Origin: Mesorhizobium sp. ORS 3359
GTDB taxonomy: Bacteria > Pseudomonadota > Alphaproteobacteria > Rhizobiales > Rhizobiaceae
Reading direction: 5' to 3'
Assembly (NCBI GenBank): GCA_000824845.1
Contig: CCNC01000179.1
Coordinates: 84,964 to 148,963, forward strand
DNA: 64,000 nucleotides
Below the pieces are notes generated by a model that was not told where the DNA came from, searched no databases, and saw nothing but the letters and a program-made list of their open reading frames with translations. Positions 42,156 to 51,084 of the stretch are shown piece after piece; positions within the stretch are counted from its first letter, which is position 1, and the number at the start of each line of letters is the position of its first letter. The position numbers and the translations under genes are program-made.

Positions 42156-44121
42156 CGCACGTGCGGTCGCTGTCTCGATTGATGGCGGCATCGTCAGGCA
42201 TGATCCCTTCCCAGAAGGGGGTAACGTTTCGGTACGGCTGTTGAAGTTCAGTTCGGGCGCAACCACTTGCCGTCACAACCACGGGGAAGTCGAATTTTGG
42301 ACAGTGATCTCTGGCGGCGTTCGAATTCACCTGGATGAAGAGGCCTTCCTGCTGCTTGGCGGAGAGAGCATTAGGGTCGACCCGCTGCGCAGGCATAGAA
42401 TTGAGGCGTTGGACAGCGGTGCAGTCATGCAGACGATGTGGTGGCACAGCCGCGCAGCGTTCGAAGAGGCGATTTCCACGAAGGAAGCGACGGCAAAAGA
42501 CAGACCGTTGTTGCTGGTTCCCGCCATGCTTACCCCGAATGGGCACATGCACATAGGTCATGCCTCAGGACCGTTCCTCCACGCGGATGTGTTGCGCCGA
42601 ATTGCTGAGACCGGCGACCGAGAGGTCTTCGTGCTGCAGGGCACGCACGGTCATCTTGAGCACATTGCAATTGCGGCCGACGCTGCAGGACTGGAATACT
42701 ACCAGCTCGCGGAGAAAAATAGAGCTTCTTTCCAGGAGGCTCTGGATCGGCTCAACGCAGTCCCGGATATCTTCCTTGGGACAGAGCCAGACCGCCGCGG
42801 CAAGGCGGTCGTTCTCGAGGTCTTCAAGCGACTTTGTAGCAAGGGCCTGATCGCTGAAAGAGAGCATTTGGTCCCATATGACGTGGAAAGCGGGCGGTTC
42901 AGGGTTGACGCCTTTGTCCACGGCAAATGTCCCTATTGCGGCGGCTATGCTTCCGGCCATGAATGCGAGGATTGCGGCGCGCTGGTCCTCGATGCCGAAC
43001 TTCAGGATCCGGTTGATCTCGAGGGGCGTTCCCTGGAACGTCGCCCGCTGAAGCGCCTTTTCCTGAACCTCGCTCCAATGCATGACGCCCTCGAATCCTT
43101 CGCCTCGCGGTCCTTCCTGCCCATTTATGCCAAGCACTATATCGAATCCTGGCTGAGGCGGGGGCTTCCGGAAGTCTGCATCTCTAATCCAACCCGAGAG
43201 GGAATCCGGCTTCCAATCCCAGGATTTGAGTGTCAGCGGTTCAACATCACCATCGAACACGTGCCTCGGCACTTGCTTGCCTTAGAAATGATAAGGGAAA
43301 AGAGCGGATGCCCTGCCTTGTGGTACCAAATTCCGCGGGACGAGTTGCCGGAGCTGAACATTCTTTTCGGCGCGGACAACGCCTTCGGACGTTTGTTGGT
43401 CATTCCCGGCGTACTTTCGGCGCTTGATCTGCACGAGATGCTCCCTCGACGGATTTTCGTAAATCAGATGCTCACTCTCGATGGGAAGAAGTTCTCAACA
43501 TCACGAAATCACGCAATCTGGGTGAACGATATCATTGCAAAAGGATCCGGCGAGCCGCTTCGCTTCTACTTGTGTCGCAGGCGCCCGGACGGTTGTGTTG
43601 AGGACTTCTCCCTGAGTTCTTACGAAAGCTGGAAACGGAATTTCTGGGACGAACGGCTGTTAAGATCGACTGCGAAGGCTAACCAGGTCATCGAGCGGGT
43701 CGCAACCGACGAGCTCCCTTGTCCTGGCCAGTGGTCAGCCACCGACATTGCGTTCCTGGCGGAGTGCAGACGCTTCAACGCGGAAGTGCGAGCGCGTTTC
43801 GAAGCGGATTACCCGGACGTGCGTCAGCTGACGCGTGCAATCGAGGCGTTCGTCGATGCAATCGGCCGCTATTCATGTTCAGTGCTGCACGTTCCAGCTG
43901 CAGCGAAGGAAAACGAGGCGCTTAACCGGACCGCGGCCCGCGCAGTGACCTTCGCACTTGTCGGACTCTGTGTCGCGGCCTACCCAATCATACCTGATTT
44001 CGCCGTCAGCATCGCAGGCAGTCTTGGGCTGGGGGTTCCCAAGCTCAGCTGGTTAGACCGCGACTGGATGGCCGAGCCAGTGCGTATGCCTGAAAGCACT
44101 GGCGCCAGAGGCGGTGAATAG
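42121..44121 (+). CDS. Hydrazine-forming synthetase: zinc cupin fused to a methionyl-tRNA-synthetase-like domain
   Basis: 666 residues. The N-terminal cupin (about 20-110) has metal ligands in CRHNHGEVEFW and a later LRRHRIEAL. The rest is a class I synthetase like MetG: HIGH motif in PNGHMHIGHASGP near 145, zinc knuckle CPYCGG...CEDCG near 270-290, and KMSKS-type DGKKFSTSRN near 455. This didomain plan is that of enzymes such as Spb40, which activate an amino acid with ATP, form an ester on an N-hydroxy-amino acid and rearrange it into an N-N bond. Start 42121 (GAGAGTGG upstream) was preferred over 42091; both overlap the monooxygenase gene. Confidence 0.9.
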   Translation: MIYPKIIDLKNDARAVAVSIDGGIVRHDPFPEGGNVSVRLLKFSSGATTCRHNHGEVEFWTVISGGVRIHLDEEAFLLLGGESIRVDPLRRHRIEALDSGAVMQTMWWHSRAAFEEAISTKEATAKDRPLLLVPAMLTPNGHMHIGHASGPFLHADVLRRIAETGDREVFVLQGTHGHLEHIAIAADAAGLEYYQLAEKNRASFQEALDRLNAVPDIFLGTEPDRRGKAVVLEVFKRLCSKGLIAEREHLVPYDVESGRFRVDAFVHGKCPYCGGYASGHECEDCGALVLDAELQDPVDLEGRSLERRPLKRLFLNLAPMHDALESFASRSFLPIYAKHYIESWLRRGLPEVCISNPTREGIRLPIPGFECQRFNITIEHVPRHLLALEMIREKSGCPALWYQIPRDELPELNILFGADNAFGRLLVIPGVLSALDLHEMLPRRIFVNQMLTLDGKKFSTSRNHAIWVNDIIAKGSGEPLRFYLCRRRPDGCVEDFSLSSYESWKRNFWDERLLRSTAKANQVIERVATDELPCPGQWSATDIAFLAECRRFNAEVRARFEADYPDVRQLTRAIEAFVDAIGRYSCSVLHVPAAAKENEALNRTAARAVTFALVGLCVAAYPIIPDFAVSIAGSLGLGVPKLSWLDRDWMAEPVRMPESTGARGGE

Positions 44122-44309
44122 CCGGCAAAATGATTTCGGACTTACATGGAGCCGCACATCGAAGAGCGGGCGCCGGGGAAGGCGCGCCAGGAAACGTCGG
44201 CGATACGTCTGACGTGGACGCCGATGCCGGTCCGGTCATAGCTCCATCCGTTCCCCAGCATAGGTGGCCTTCGGTGTTCGCGCGAGTTTCTTATCTGTCG
44301 ATAAAACTG
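44122..44309. other. Spacer between convergent operons
   Basis: No gene accepted. A frame from 44130 continues antisense into nodH and shows no family similarity. Confidence 0.4.
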
Positions 44310-45077
44310 TCAGTCGATCGCCACTGTCCTTCCCCTCTCGCCGACGTCAAAGAATCTCGCGTAAGGCCCGTGCGAGAAGTGGCGGCGCAACTCATGAAAA
44401 TTCTCGATCGTTTGCTCTAGCGGTCGCTTTTCCTGGCGCTGAAGCGTCGCCGTACTGGAAAATCGCAGCGCCGGAACGCCTAGGAAGTCCCAAATCGCTG
44501 CCAAGCATGTGGCAGGTTCGCGCAGAAGGCGCTCGTACTCGATTTCAAGCATATTGCTCTTCGTGAAGGATCGCGCGACCCGAGCGTGAAAATCGTCGGC
44601 AGCCTTGAAGTATGCCTCGCAGTCGGCGGTCGATAATCTAACTTGCGGCGGCGGAGCATCATTGTCCGACCTGAACTTCAGCCATTGACGCGTTTGTCTC
44701 GCCTGTGCCAGTGACCGCAGCGATTCCAAGGTATTTTCGCGGACCATCAGGATGACTCTGAGGCCCGGCCAGCGTGTCAGCTCTGCAAAAAAACCCGGGC
44801 GATCATGAAATTGAGGTTCGTTGACCTTGCAGCCCACATGCGTCGCCTTCTTGTCGCTCTGCGCGGGACAGCACGAGTAGGCAAGCTCAAGCAGCTCTCG
44901 ATCGCTGCGAAGCAGACGATGCTTATCAGGCCAAGTCGTGGCATATGGATTGAGCAGTTCACCGTTGCTCAACACACTCGGATGCGCATTCAGCAATTCT
45001 TCCAGGTAATGCGTGCCAGTTCTTGGCATCGCCAGGATTACGAATGGCGCAGGCGGCGGTATGTGGCTATCAGTCAT
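44310..45077 (-). CDS. nodH: Nod factor sulfotransferase NodH
   Basis: 255 residues. PAPS-dependent sulfotransferase placing sulfate on C6 of the reducing-end sugar of the Nod factor. The 5'-PSB loop is PRTGTHYLEELL near residue 19, and the NodH-specific stretches NGELLNPYATTWPDKHRLL, ATHVGCKVNEPQFHDRPGFFAELTRWPGL and SLAQARQTRQWLKF are present. It is the last gene of the nodABCSIJH series. The 209 bases between nodJ and nodH hold no gene. PAPS supply genes (nodPQ) are not in the window. Confidence 0.95.
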   Translation of the reverse strand: MTDSHIPPPAPFVILAMPRTGTHYLEELLNAHPSVLSNGELLNPYATTWPDKHRLLRSDRELLELAYSCCPAQSDKKATHVGCKVNEPQFHDRPGFFAELTRWPGLRVILMVRENTLESLRSLAQARQTRQWLKFRSDNDAPPPQVRLSTADCEAYFKAADDFHARVARSFTKSNMLEIEYERLLREPATCLAAIWDFLGVPALRFSSTATLQRQEKRPLEQTIENFHELRRHFSHGPYARFFDVGERGRTVAID

Positions 45078-45286
45078 TGCGTGTGTTCCTAACCAGCATT
45101 AGTCGCGGCAGTTCGGGTGGCGCTTCGGACGAGATGCCTGATTGCTACCTTCGAGACTGCCTCGCTCAAGGATGTTTCGCAACCGGTCGCACTAGCTCGA
45201 ACTCAAGCAAACCGTACAATCGGAGGGATAGCACCACGGTCTGCGCTGGGGGCGAGTGCCCAAGCCTCGGCACCGACGCAGCAGCG
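45078..45286. other. nodJ-nodH spacer
   Basis: No gene or clear promoter recognised. Confidence 0.4.
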
Positions 45287-46075
45287 TCAGCGCATCAGGC
45301 GCCGACGCAACAGCGCCGCCGACAAGAAGAACGGCAAAACCGCGTAGATGCAAAGTGTCGTAACATGCAGGCCGAGGCTTTCAGCCGGGCGGCTAAGCAT
45401 GACTGACCGGATCAGGTCGACCGAGTGAGCCAGAGGCAAGAGGGACGATACCTGCTGAAATGCGCCTGGCATTTGGCCGACCGGAAAGACGGCCCCGGAC
45501 AGGAACAGCATAGGCGTGAGAACAAGCGTCTGGTAAAATACGAGAAAGTCGTAGTTGGGCGCAAGCGCCGCGACGATCATGGCTAGACTTGCGAAAGCAA
45601 GCCCGGTTAGGGCGATGACGGGCAGCGCGTAGAGAAGGGATGGCCACGCGGCATAGCCGAGCGTGGCGGCAACTAGCGTAATCGCCGTACCGGCCAGAAG
45701 AGACTTGGTGCCGGCCCAGGCTAGTTCACCAAGTACGATATCACCGAGCGTGAGCTGAGTGCACAGCATCGCTTCCCAGGTGCGTTCGCCTCCCATGCGA
45801 GCAAAGGTCGAGTAGATCGTTTCGTAGGTCGCCGAGGTCATCGCGCTTACCGCGGCCATGCCAGCCGCCAGAAAAGCTACGTACGAAGTGCCTTCAACAC
45901 GACCTATCATTATCCCGAGGCCAAAGCCGAGAGCGAACAACGAAATCATGGGCTCAGCGAGGTTCCCGAGAACCGCCGCAAGGGCAATTTTCTTCCAAGC
46001 CAAATAGTTGCGGCGCCACACTGCAACCCAATTCCAGGCGTTGGCCGGCATAACGGCCATATAACCTTCGGTCAT
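45287..46075 (-). CDS. nodJ: Nod factor export permease NodJ
   Basis: 262 residues, ABC-2 type permease with about six helices. It begins with NAWNWVAVWRRNYLAWKKIALAAVLGNLAEPMISLFALGFGLG, the family N terminus, and contains YVAFLAAGMAAVSAMTSATYETIYSTFARM. With NodI it exports lipochitooligosaccharides. Three bases separate it from nodI. Confidence 0.96.
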   Translation of the reverse strand: MTEGYMAVMPANAWNWVAVWRRNYLAWKKIALAAVLGNLAEPMISLFALGFGLGIMIGRVEGTSYVAFLAAGMAAVSAMTSATYETIYSTFARMGGERTWEAMLCTQLTLGDIVLGELAWAGTKSLLAGTAITLVAATLGYAAWPSLLYALPVIALTGLAFASLAMIVAALAPNYDFLVFYQTLVLTPMLFLSGAVFPVGQMPGAFQQVSSLLPLAHSVDLIRSVMLSRPAESLGLHVTTLCIYAVLPFFLSAALLRRRLMR

Positions 46076-46078
46076 TGT

Positions 46079-46987
46079 TCAGTCCTTCATCTCGCGCCCG
46101 GTCAGCCGCAAGAAGACATCCTCGAGATTCGGCGGACGCTGCAAAAGGCGCAGACCAGCAACCCCACGCAGCTGCGTGAGCACCTGCTCGGGATCGGGCG
46201 CATAGCAAAAGAGAGTTTCGCCGCTCAGTTCGATGCGTTGCGCATACGGCTTGACCAGCGATCTCAGTTCATGTGGATTGCCGCCATAGACTTCGACCAC
46301 TTGGCAGCCGATCTGCTCGTCGATCAACGCGTGTGGTCGCCCTTCGGCGATCTTGCGCCCCTGCTCGAGCACACACAGCCGGTCGCACAACCGCTCGGCC
46401 TCCTCCATGAAGTGAGTGGTCAAAAGTATCGTTTTGCCCCGCGCCAACAAGGAACGCAGGCGTTCCCAGATCAGGTGGCGCGCCTGTGGATCGAGGCCAG
46501 TGGTCGGCTCGTCCATTACCAAGAGTTGCGGATCATTGATCAACGCTCGGGCTAGCGTCAGGCGTCGCTTCATGCCGCCAGACAGTTCGGCGACGCGCGC
46601 ATCCGCCTTGTTCTCGAGGCGGGCGAACTCGAGCAGCGATGGGCTGACCGCTTCTACCTCGCGTTTGCTCATGCCAAAGTATCGCCCGAACACCAGCAAG
46701 TTTTCACGTACCGTGAACCTATGATCAAGGTTGTCGAACTGCGGGACCACGCCGATGCGTCCGCGTGCCAAACGGGCACGTGCCGGCACTGGCACGCCAA
46801 ACACCGTGATCTCGCCTGCGTCAGGCGTTGCCATACCGAGGAGCAGCCGTGTAATCGTGCTTTTGCCCGCGCCGTTCGGCCCCAACAGCCCCAAGCACTC
46901 TCCCGGTGCAACGGTGAATGACATGCCGTCGACAACGACCCTTTTGCCATATGATTTCGTCACGCCGACAAAGTCGATTGCCACCAT
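46079..46987 (-). CDS. nodI: Nod factor export ATP-binding protein NodI
   Basis: 302 residues. Walker A GLLGPNGAGKSTITRLLLG, signature LSGGMKRRLTLARALI, Walker B LLVMDEPTTGLDPQARHLIWERL. The start ATG at 46987 begins at the family N terminus (MVAIDFVGVTKSYG). The frame is open for another 148 codons upstream, but that part runs through the nodU remnant in a different frame and is spurious. Partner of NodJ. Confidence 0.96.
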   Translation of the reverse strand: MVAIDFVGVTKSYGKRVVVDGMSFTVAPGECLGLLGPNGAGKSTITRLLLGMATPDAGEITVFGVPVPARARLARGRIGVVPQFDNLDHRFTVRENLLVFGRYFGMSKREVEAVSPSLLEFARLENKADARVAELSGGMKRRLTLARALINDPQLLVMDEPTTGLDPQARHLIWERLRSLLARGKTILLTTHFMEEAERLCDRLCVLEQGRKIAEGRPHALIDEQIGCQVVEVYGGNPHELRSLVKPYAQRIELSGETLFCYAPDPEQVLTQLRGVAGLRLLQRPPNLEDVFLRLTGREMKD

Positions 46988-46997
46988 GGTCGCGCAC

Positions 46998-47459
46998 TCA
47001 AACCAGCGTAATGGCGCCGTCGACCGGCGATAGTTCAGTTTCGGGAATTTTGCTGTGTTCAATTCGTCCCCGGCGGCAGGCTGCGGGGGCACCCGGAAAG
47101 GACCCGCGTCCATGGTGGTTGGCACTCCTATTGCAAAGCAACGGAATGCCCGTGAGTTTTTCATATTCGATGAGTAGCTCGGCCACTGTGTGCTCAGAGG
47201 CTTTGGAAATGGTCTGCAGTCGCGCGGAACCGTCGAGATGCACGACAGCGGGGACTTTGTCGCGCCATTCCGCCCGTATCTGATGGTCGAACAACATGTA
47301 AGGATCCGGCGTTCCGGGACAAAATATTTCCGGCGCGCGGTCCTCAAGATATCGTCGGTTGTTGTCCCGCTTCTCCTGTTCAATGCAAAAGACGAGTTGT
47401 CCGTCCTCGACAAGGGCGACGGGCCGGTCATGCGTCAGCTTGATACCACCAATGCGCAT
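46998..47459 (-). pseudogene. nodU: nodU remnant with large internal deletion
   Basis: 153 codons remain of a carbamoyltransferase that is normally about 560 residues. The N terminus MRIGGIKLTHDRPVALVEDGQLVFCIEQEKRDNNRRY is followed at once by sequence from the C-terminal part (LEDRAPEIFCPGTPDPYMLFDHQIRAEWRDKVPAVVHLDGSARLQTI, ELLIEYEKLTGIPLLCN). Roughly 350-400 residues, including the catalytic core, are missing in frame. The end (AACRRGRIEHSKIPETELS) is degenerate. It lies between nodS and nodI as in intact nodSUIJ operons. It should not carbamoylate. Confidence 0.88.
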
Positions 47460-47472
47460 AATGCTTCCTCGT

Positions 47473-48099
47473 CTAACGCAGGCAATTCGACAGATCGGGA
47501 GGCCGAACCGGACTCCGAAAACGGGCGAGCAAGCAGTCTTGGTTGGGGGTGTCACCCTGGCACTGCAGGTGGTCGACAGCGATCAACGTCTCGTTCAGCA
47601 TTGCCATGACAGTCTCGGCACCAGCGGCGTGACCCCAGCGCCGGCAAGTGGCATCACTCGCCGATCCGAATACCAGGTGCCCCCCTGGCGCAAGCATCCG
47701 TGCAAGGTTGCCGATGGCAGCGCGCATCTCGGCTACGCCGTTTAGGTAATAGAGAACCTCCGCCACGACGATCAGATCGAACGGTTCGTCAGTCGAGAAC
47801 TGTTGAACATCGGAGACTACCCAGGTGATGTGCGGTAGGTCCTTCATCCGTCTGCGCGTTCGATCAATCGCGCGCGGCACGACATCGATTACTGTAAGCC
47901 GTTGGCAATGGGGCGCTAGCCTTTCCGTGAACGCGCCTCCCGCACACCCGACTTCAAGTGCATTTGTGATGGATCCATGCAAAAGCGACAGCCGCAGCAT
48001 TTGCGTGTGACGCTCCCGCTCGAACGGATTGGCATCGAGCAGCCACGGATCGTCTGCGGCCAATTCCCGATCCAACAATCGATGATTATTGTCCAGCAT
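47473..48099 (-). CDS. nodS: Nod factor N-methyltransferase NodS
   Basis: 208 residues, SAM-dependent. Motif I ALEVGCAGGAFTERLAPHC near residue 46, DLIVVAEVLYYL near 105. The N terminus YRLLDRELAADDPWLLDANPFERERHTQMLR-like stretch is typical of NodS. It methylates the free amine of the deacetylated chitooligosaccharide before NodA acylation. It lies 25 bases after nodC and 13 before the nodU remnant. Confidence 0.95.
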   Translation of the reverse strand: MLDNNHRLLDRELAADDPWLLDANPFERERHTQMLRLSLLHGSITNALEVGCAGGAFTERLAPHCQRLTVIDVVPRAIDRTRRRMKDLPHITWVVSDVQQFSTDEPFDLIVVAEVLYYLNGVAEMRAAIGNLARMLAPGGHLVFGSASDATCRRWGHAAGAETVMAMLNETLIAVDHLQCQGDTPNQDCLLARFRSPVRPPDLSNCLR

Positions 48100-48124
48100 T
48101 CAAAATTCTTCCACCTCGATAGCG

Positions 48125-49441
48125 TCACTCGTCGGAAGTCACCAGCACCGAACGGTGCACCGCATCTCCCGACAATTTTGTAGTGCTTGATTCTGTAGTC
48201 AGGTTTTGGACGGCAGCCTGTTTCCCATCCTTAACTGCCACGGTGGCAGCGAAGCTGCGCGACAGCCAATCGCTGTTGCTCAGCGTACACAACGCGTAGG
48301 CTTTCAGAGGGAGCAAGAGAAAGACGTTGATGACTGTGTGGACAGAGAAGCCTATAAATCGAAGTTGGCGAGCACGAAGCGCCACCACGCTGCAGCGAAC
48401 GATGCTCATGAATACAATCATCAGGATTGTCCACCATGGCACGGTGCCCGTCTGTACGAACCGCGCGAGGCCTGTTAGCACCGATAGGGCGAGTAATAGC
48501 GGCCCGAGATTCTGTCCCACCACGTCCAATGTTAGAAAGCGGTTGAGGCCCGGTAGTAGATTCAGTGCAAGCCAGGTGTCCCGGAAAGTGCTGCGTGCCC
48601 ACCGGAGTTGTTGGCGCAGATAAGCCCCCAGACTATCTGGAACGACTGTTGCCGCGATGGCGTCCGGGACGTACTCAGTTCGAAGGCCTGCTTTCAGCAT
48701 TAGGATCGTAAGATGGCGGTCTTCACCGAAGTCGCTTGGCTTTCCCCGAAATGTTTGGGTCTCATACTGATCCAGCAGCAAAAGGAGTGCGGATCGACGG
48801 TACATGGCACACGGACCGCAGCAGCACATTACGGCGCCGAAGCGAGCCTGCGCTGCGCGTTCCTCGTTGCAAGCCAGCCAGTACTCCATGTCGATCAACC
48901 GGGTCAGCCAGGTGTCGCCCCGGTTGCTGGCTGTCAATTGACCCATGGCTGCGCCGATCCCTGGATCCTGCATCTTCAGCGCAAGCTTTGTGACGACATC
49001 GGACGCTAGCATCGTGTCCGAGTCGACGTTGAGCACCAAATCTCCAGATGATCGGCGTATCGCTGCGATCTGTGCCTTGCGCTTTCCGGCATTTCTGGGG
49101 AGCAGAATGAAGATGAAGTTCGGGTGGCCCGAGAAGCTCTGGTGAACGGGACGAACGGCGTCCCGATTCCCAGAACCGTCATCAACAACATAGACTCGCA
49201 GTTTTCCGGCGTAGTCCTGGTTTGCAACCGACGTGAGGCACTCGAAGAGTGTGCGCGGGTCCTCGTTGTAGCAAGGAATGATGACGTCCACGCTCGGCCA
49301 AAGATGGGGACTGGCTAAGTTGTCCGAGACCGATGAAACGTTTGCCGGCCGGGCATAAGCGGCCTGCATGCTCTTATATGTGGTCGAGAGCAGCGCATAA
49401 CATGAGATGGTGACAGTGCTGACTGTGCCAAGAAGGTCCAT
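48125..49441 (-). CDS. nodC: N-acetylglucosaminyltransferase NodC
   Basis: 438 residues, GT2 chitooligosaccharide synthase. VDVIIPCYNEDP, the DxD-type LVLNVDSDTM, GEDRHLTILML and the QRRW-type LRQQLRWARS are present, with C-terminal membrane helices (LLALSVLTGLARFV, FSVHTVINVFLLLPLKAYA). The start ATG at 49441 was chosen over an open extension to 49489 inside nodB. It makes the GlcNAc backbone. The C-terminal 30 residues (KDGKQAAVQNLTTESS...) are variable as usual. Confidence 0.97.
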   Translation of the reverse strand: MDLLGTVSTVTISCYALLSTTYKSMQAAYARPANVSSVSDNLASPHLWPSVDVIIPCYNEDPRTLFECLTSVANQDYAGKLRVYVVDDGSGNRDAVRPVHQSFSGHPNFIFILLPRNAGKRKAQIAAIRRSSGDLVLNVDSDTMLASDVVTKLALKMQDPGIGAAMGQLTASNRGDTWLTRLIDMEYWLACNEERAAQARFGAVMCCCGPCAMYRRSALLLLLDQYETQTFRGKPSDFGEDRHLTILMLKAGLRTEYVPDAIAATVVPDSLGAYLRQQLRWARSTFRDTWLALNLLPGLNRFLTLDVVGQNLGPLLLALSVLTGLARFVQTGTVPWWTILMIVFMSIVRCSVVALRARQLRFIGFSVHTVINVFLLLPLKAYALCTLSNSDWLSRSFAATVAVKDGKQAAVQNLTTESSTTKLSGDAVHRSVLVTSDE

Positions 49442-49457
49442 GAGGTCTTTGGTTCGT

Positions 49458-50117
49458 TTAGTGTTGTTGGGAAAGCGAGCGCATTGCAAAGCCGCGGTCG
49501 TGCAAAGCTGGAATTATGCGCGAGAGGGCCAGGATGGTTTGGCTTCGCAACCCGGCGTCACTGCCCGGCTTCATCTCGCTAGGAGGGCAGCCGTCGTGCA
49601 AGAGCACGATTGCGCCAGGCCGGACGGAGGCCAGCACTGCATCGACGATTGCATCGACACCGGGACTAAACCAGTCTCGCGGATCCGCCGACCAGTGAAC
49701 AGCCGACAGCCCAAGGCTGGCCGCAGAGGCGATCACTTGTTCGGTCCAGATGCCATAAGGAGCGCGCATGTACCGCACCGAGGCTCGAGGGCAGGCCGCT
49801 TTGATGGCTCTGTTCGCATCGAAGATCTCACGCTGCACTACGCCGGGTTCGCACTCGGACAGATCAGGGTGAGTCATAGTATGGTTAGCTACCTCGTGCC
49901 CTTCCATGATTATTCGTTGGATTAGTGCTGGCTGGTCTGCCGCGTACGCGCCAATGACGAAGAAAGTCGCCGACACACGGTGTTGCGCCAGCACGTCGAG
50001 CACCTTCGGTGTGCAAGACGGATGAGGGCCGTCATCAAACGTCAAATAAACGCTAGGTTGCCCGGCACCGTTTGCGCACTCGCTGTACACTTTGGACAAA
50101 GAGTCGAGGTGGCTCAA
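49458..50117 (-). CDS. nodB: Chitooligosaccharide deacetylase NodB
   Basis: 219 residues, NodB-homology polysaccharide deacetylase. Metal and catalytic motifs: VYLTFDDGPHPSCTP, NHTMTHPDLSE, RAPYGIWTE and LLHDGC. It removes the acetyl group from the non-reducing end. The start codon is TTG overlapping the nodA stop (TTGA), so translation is coupled. A second full-length nodB lies at 51699-52358. Confidence 0.97.
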   Translation of the reverse strand: MSHLDSLSKVYSECANGAGQPSVYLTFDDGPHPSCTPKVLDVLAQHRVSATFFVIGAYAADQPALIQRIIMEGHEVANHTMTHPDLSECEPGVVQREIFDANRAIKAACPRASVRYMRAPYGIWTEQVIASAASLGLSAVHWSADPRDWFSPGVDAIVDAVLASVRPGAIVLLHDGCPPSEMKPGSDAGLRSQTILALSRIIPALHDRGFAMRSLSQQH

Positions 50118-50704
50118 AGCTCTGCTCCGTTCCGATCAATCATCTCGCCGGCGGGCCAATCGGAGATCGGACGTCCAACTGGCACGACAACGACGAGTGC
50201 GTCGTCTATGCGCGTGGGCGGTTTGTCGAGAAGCGCGAAGTGAAGGGTGGAGCGCACGCGAATGCCCGACTTGACGACCAGCAGACCGCCTCGTCCCAAT
50301 CTTGCAACGTGTTTATGCAACGCTGGCCGAACCGTGCCAAAGCCGAAGGGAACCCCGAGTTCCCGCAACACGGGAAGCAGAACGCGGAATGAACTGCTGA
50401 GTCCGAGCCCCTCGAGATCCCGACGAATCCCGTACAACCCGAGTTCAGCCACTAGCAGATCAGCCCCATCGATTCTGATGAATCGGCGCAGCAAGCCTAT
50501 GTGTGCCGCAATACCGCTCGAGTCATACGCGATCGCACGGAACTCAGGTCTAGCTCCGGCCCAACTTCGGCTGCCTTCGAACGGCTTGGCATTAAAGGCG
50601 CCGGTCGGTCCGTAGGTCCTTCGAAAGAATTCGGCGAGCTCGACATGGTCGGAAAGCTCCAACTCGTTTTCCCAGCACAGCTTCCACCGCACCTGAGAGC
50701 GCAT
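50114..50704 (-). CDS. nodA: Nod factor N-acyltransferase NodA
   Basis: 196 residues, the exact family length. Recognised by WKLCWENELELSDHVELAEFFRRTYGPTGAFNAKPFEG and GLYGIRRDLEGLGLSSSFRVLLPVLRELGVPFGFGTVR, ending SDWPAGEMIDRNGAEL. It transfers the fatty acyl chain (here likely from NodF) to the deacetylated sugar. ATG at 50704. It is first gene of the operon behind the nod box at 50927-50973. Confidence 0.97.
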   Translation of the reverse strand: MRSQVRWKLCWENELELSDHVELAEFFRRTYGPTGAFNAKPFEGSRSWAGARPEFRAIAYDSSGIAAHIGLLRRFIRIDGADLLVAELGLYGIRRDLEGLGLSSSFRVLLPVLRELGVPFGFGTVRPALHKHVARLGRGGLLVVKSGIRVRSTLHFALLDKPPTRIDDALVVVVPVGRPISDWPAGEMIDRNGAEL

Positions 50705-50926
50705 ACAAAGACTCCTTTTCTGATACTTCCCGAGGGCACGCATCACGCGTTCGAGGCCGCGTGATCTGGTGCGAGTTCAGACGCGGCCGTCGGTGATCGC
50801 GACACTAGCCAATTGAACTGGCAGAACCTCGTACGACGGAGTTCCAGCGCTGATGGGCTCCCTCAAACTTGCCGTCCTTCCTGAGCCATACCCTTCATTT
50901 CGAGCTTCTAATGCAGCACCGCCGTC
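50705..50926. other. nodA leader region
   Basis: About 220 bases between the nod box and nodA; this is expected to be the untranslated leader. No gene. Confidence 0.5.
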
Positions 50927-50973
50927 GATCGGTAAAATCGATTGTTTGGATCGCTAATATTCGTTCGGTGGAT
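50927..50973 (-). promoter_or_regulatory. nod box for nodABCSIJH
   Basis: On the - strand it reads ATCCACCGAACGAATAT... followed by a perfect right half ATCCAAACAATCGATTTTAC. It is the NodD-dependent promoter element of the main nod operon. Confidence 0.95.
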
Positions 50974-51084
50974 GTCAGGGCTATGCCTTCCAAGGGTCCT
51001 GACCGCTCATGATCGCTGGCCGAAGTTGGTGCTGTGCGCCGTCAGGTTCCCCGCAGCCAATAGGACTGCGCGCGAAGAGCAGAT

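Noticed and set aside
44130..44420. 96-codon + strand frame after the hydrazine operon
   Set aside because: It runs antisense into nodH, with no similarity and no strong ribosome site.
46988..47431. N-terminal extension of nodI by 148 codons
   Set aside because: The sequence is the nodU remnant read in the wrong frame; NodI similarity begins at 46987.
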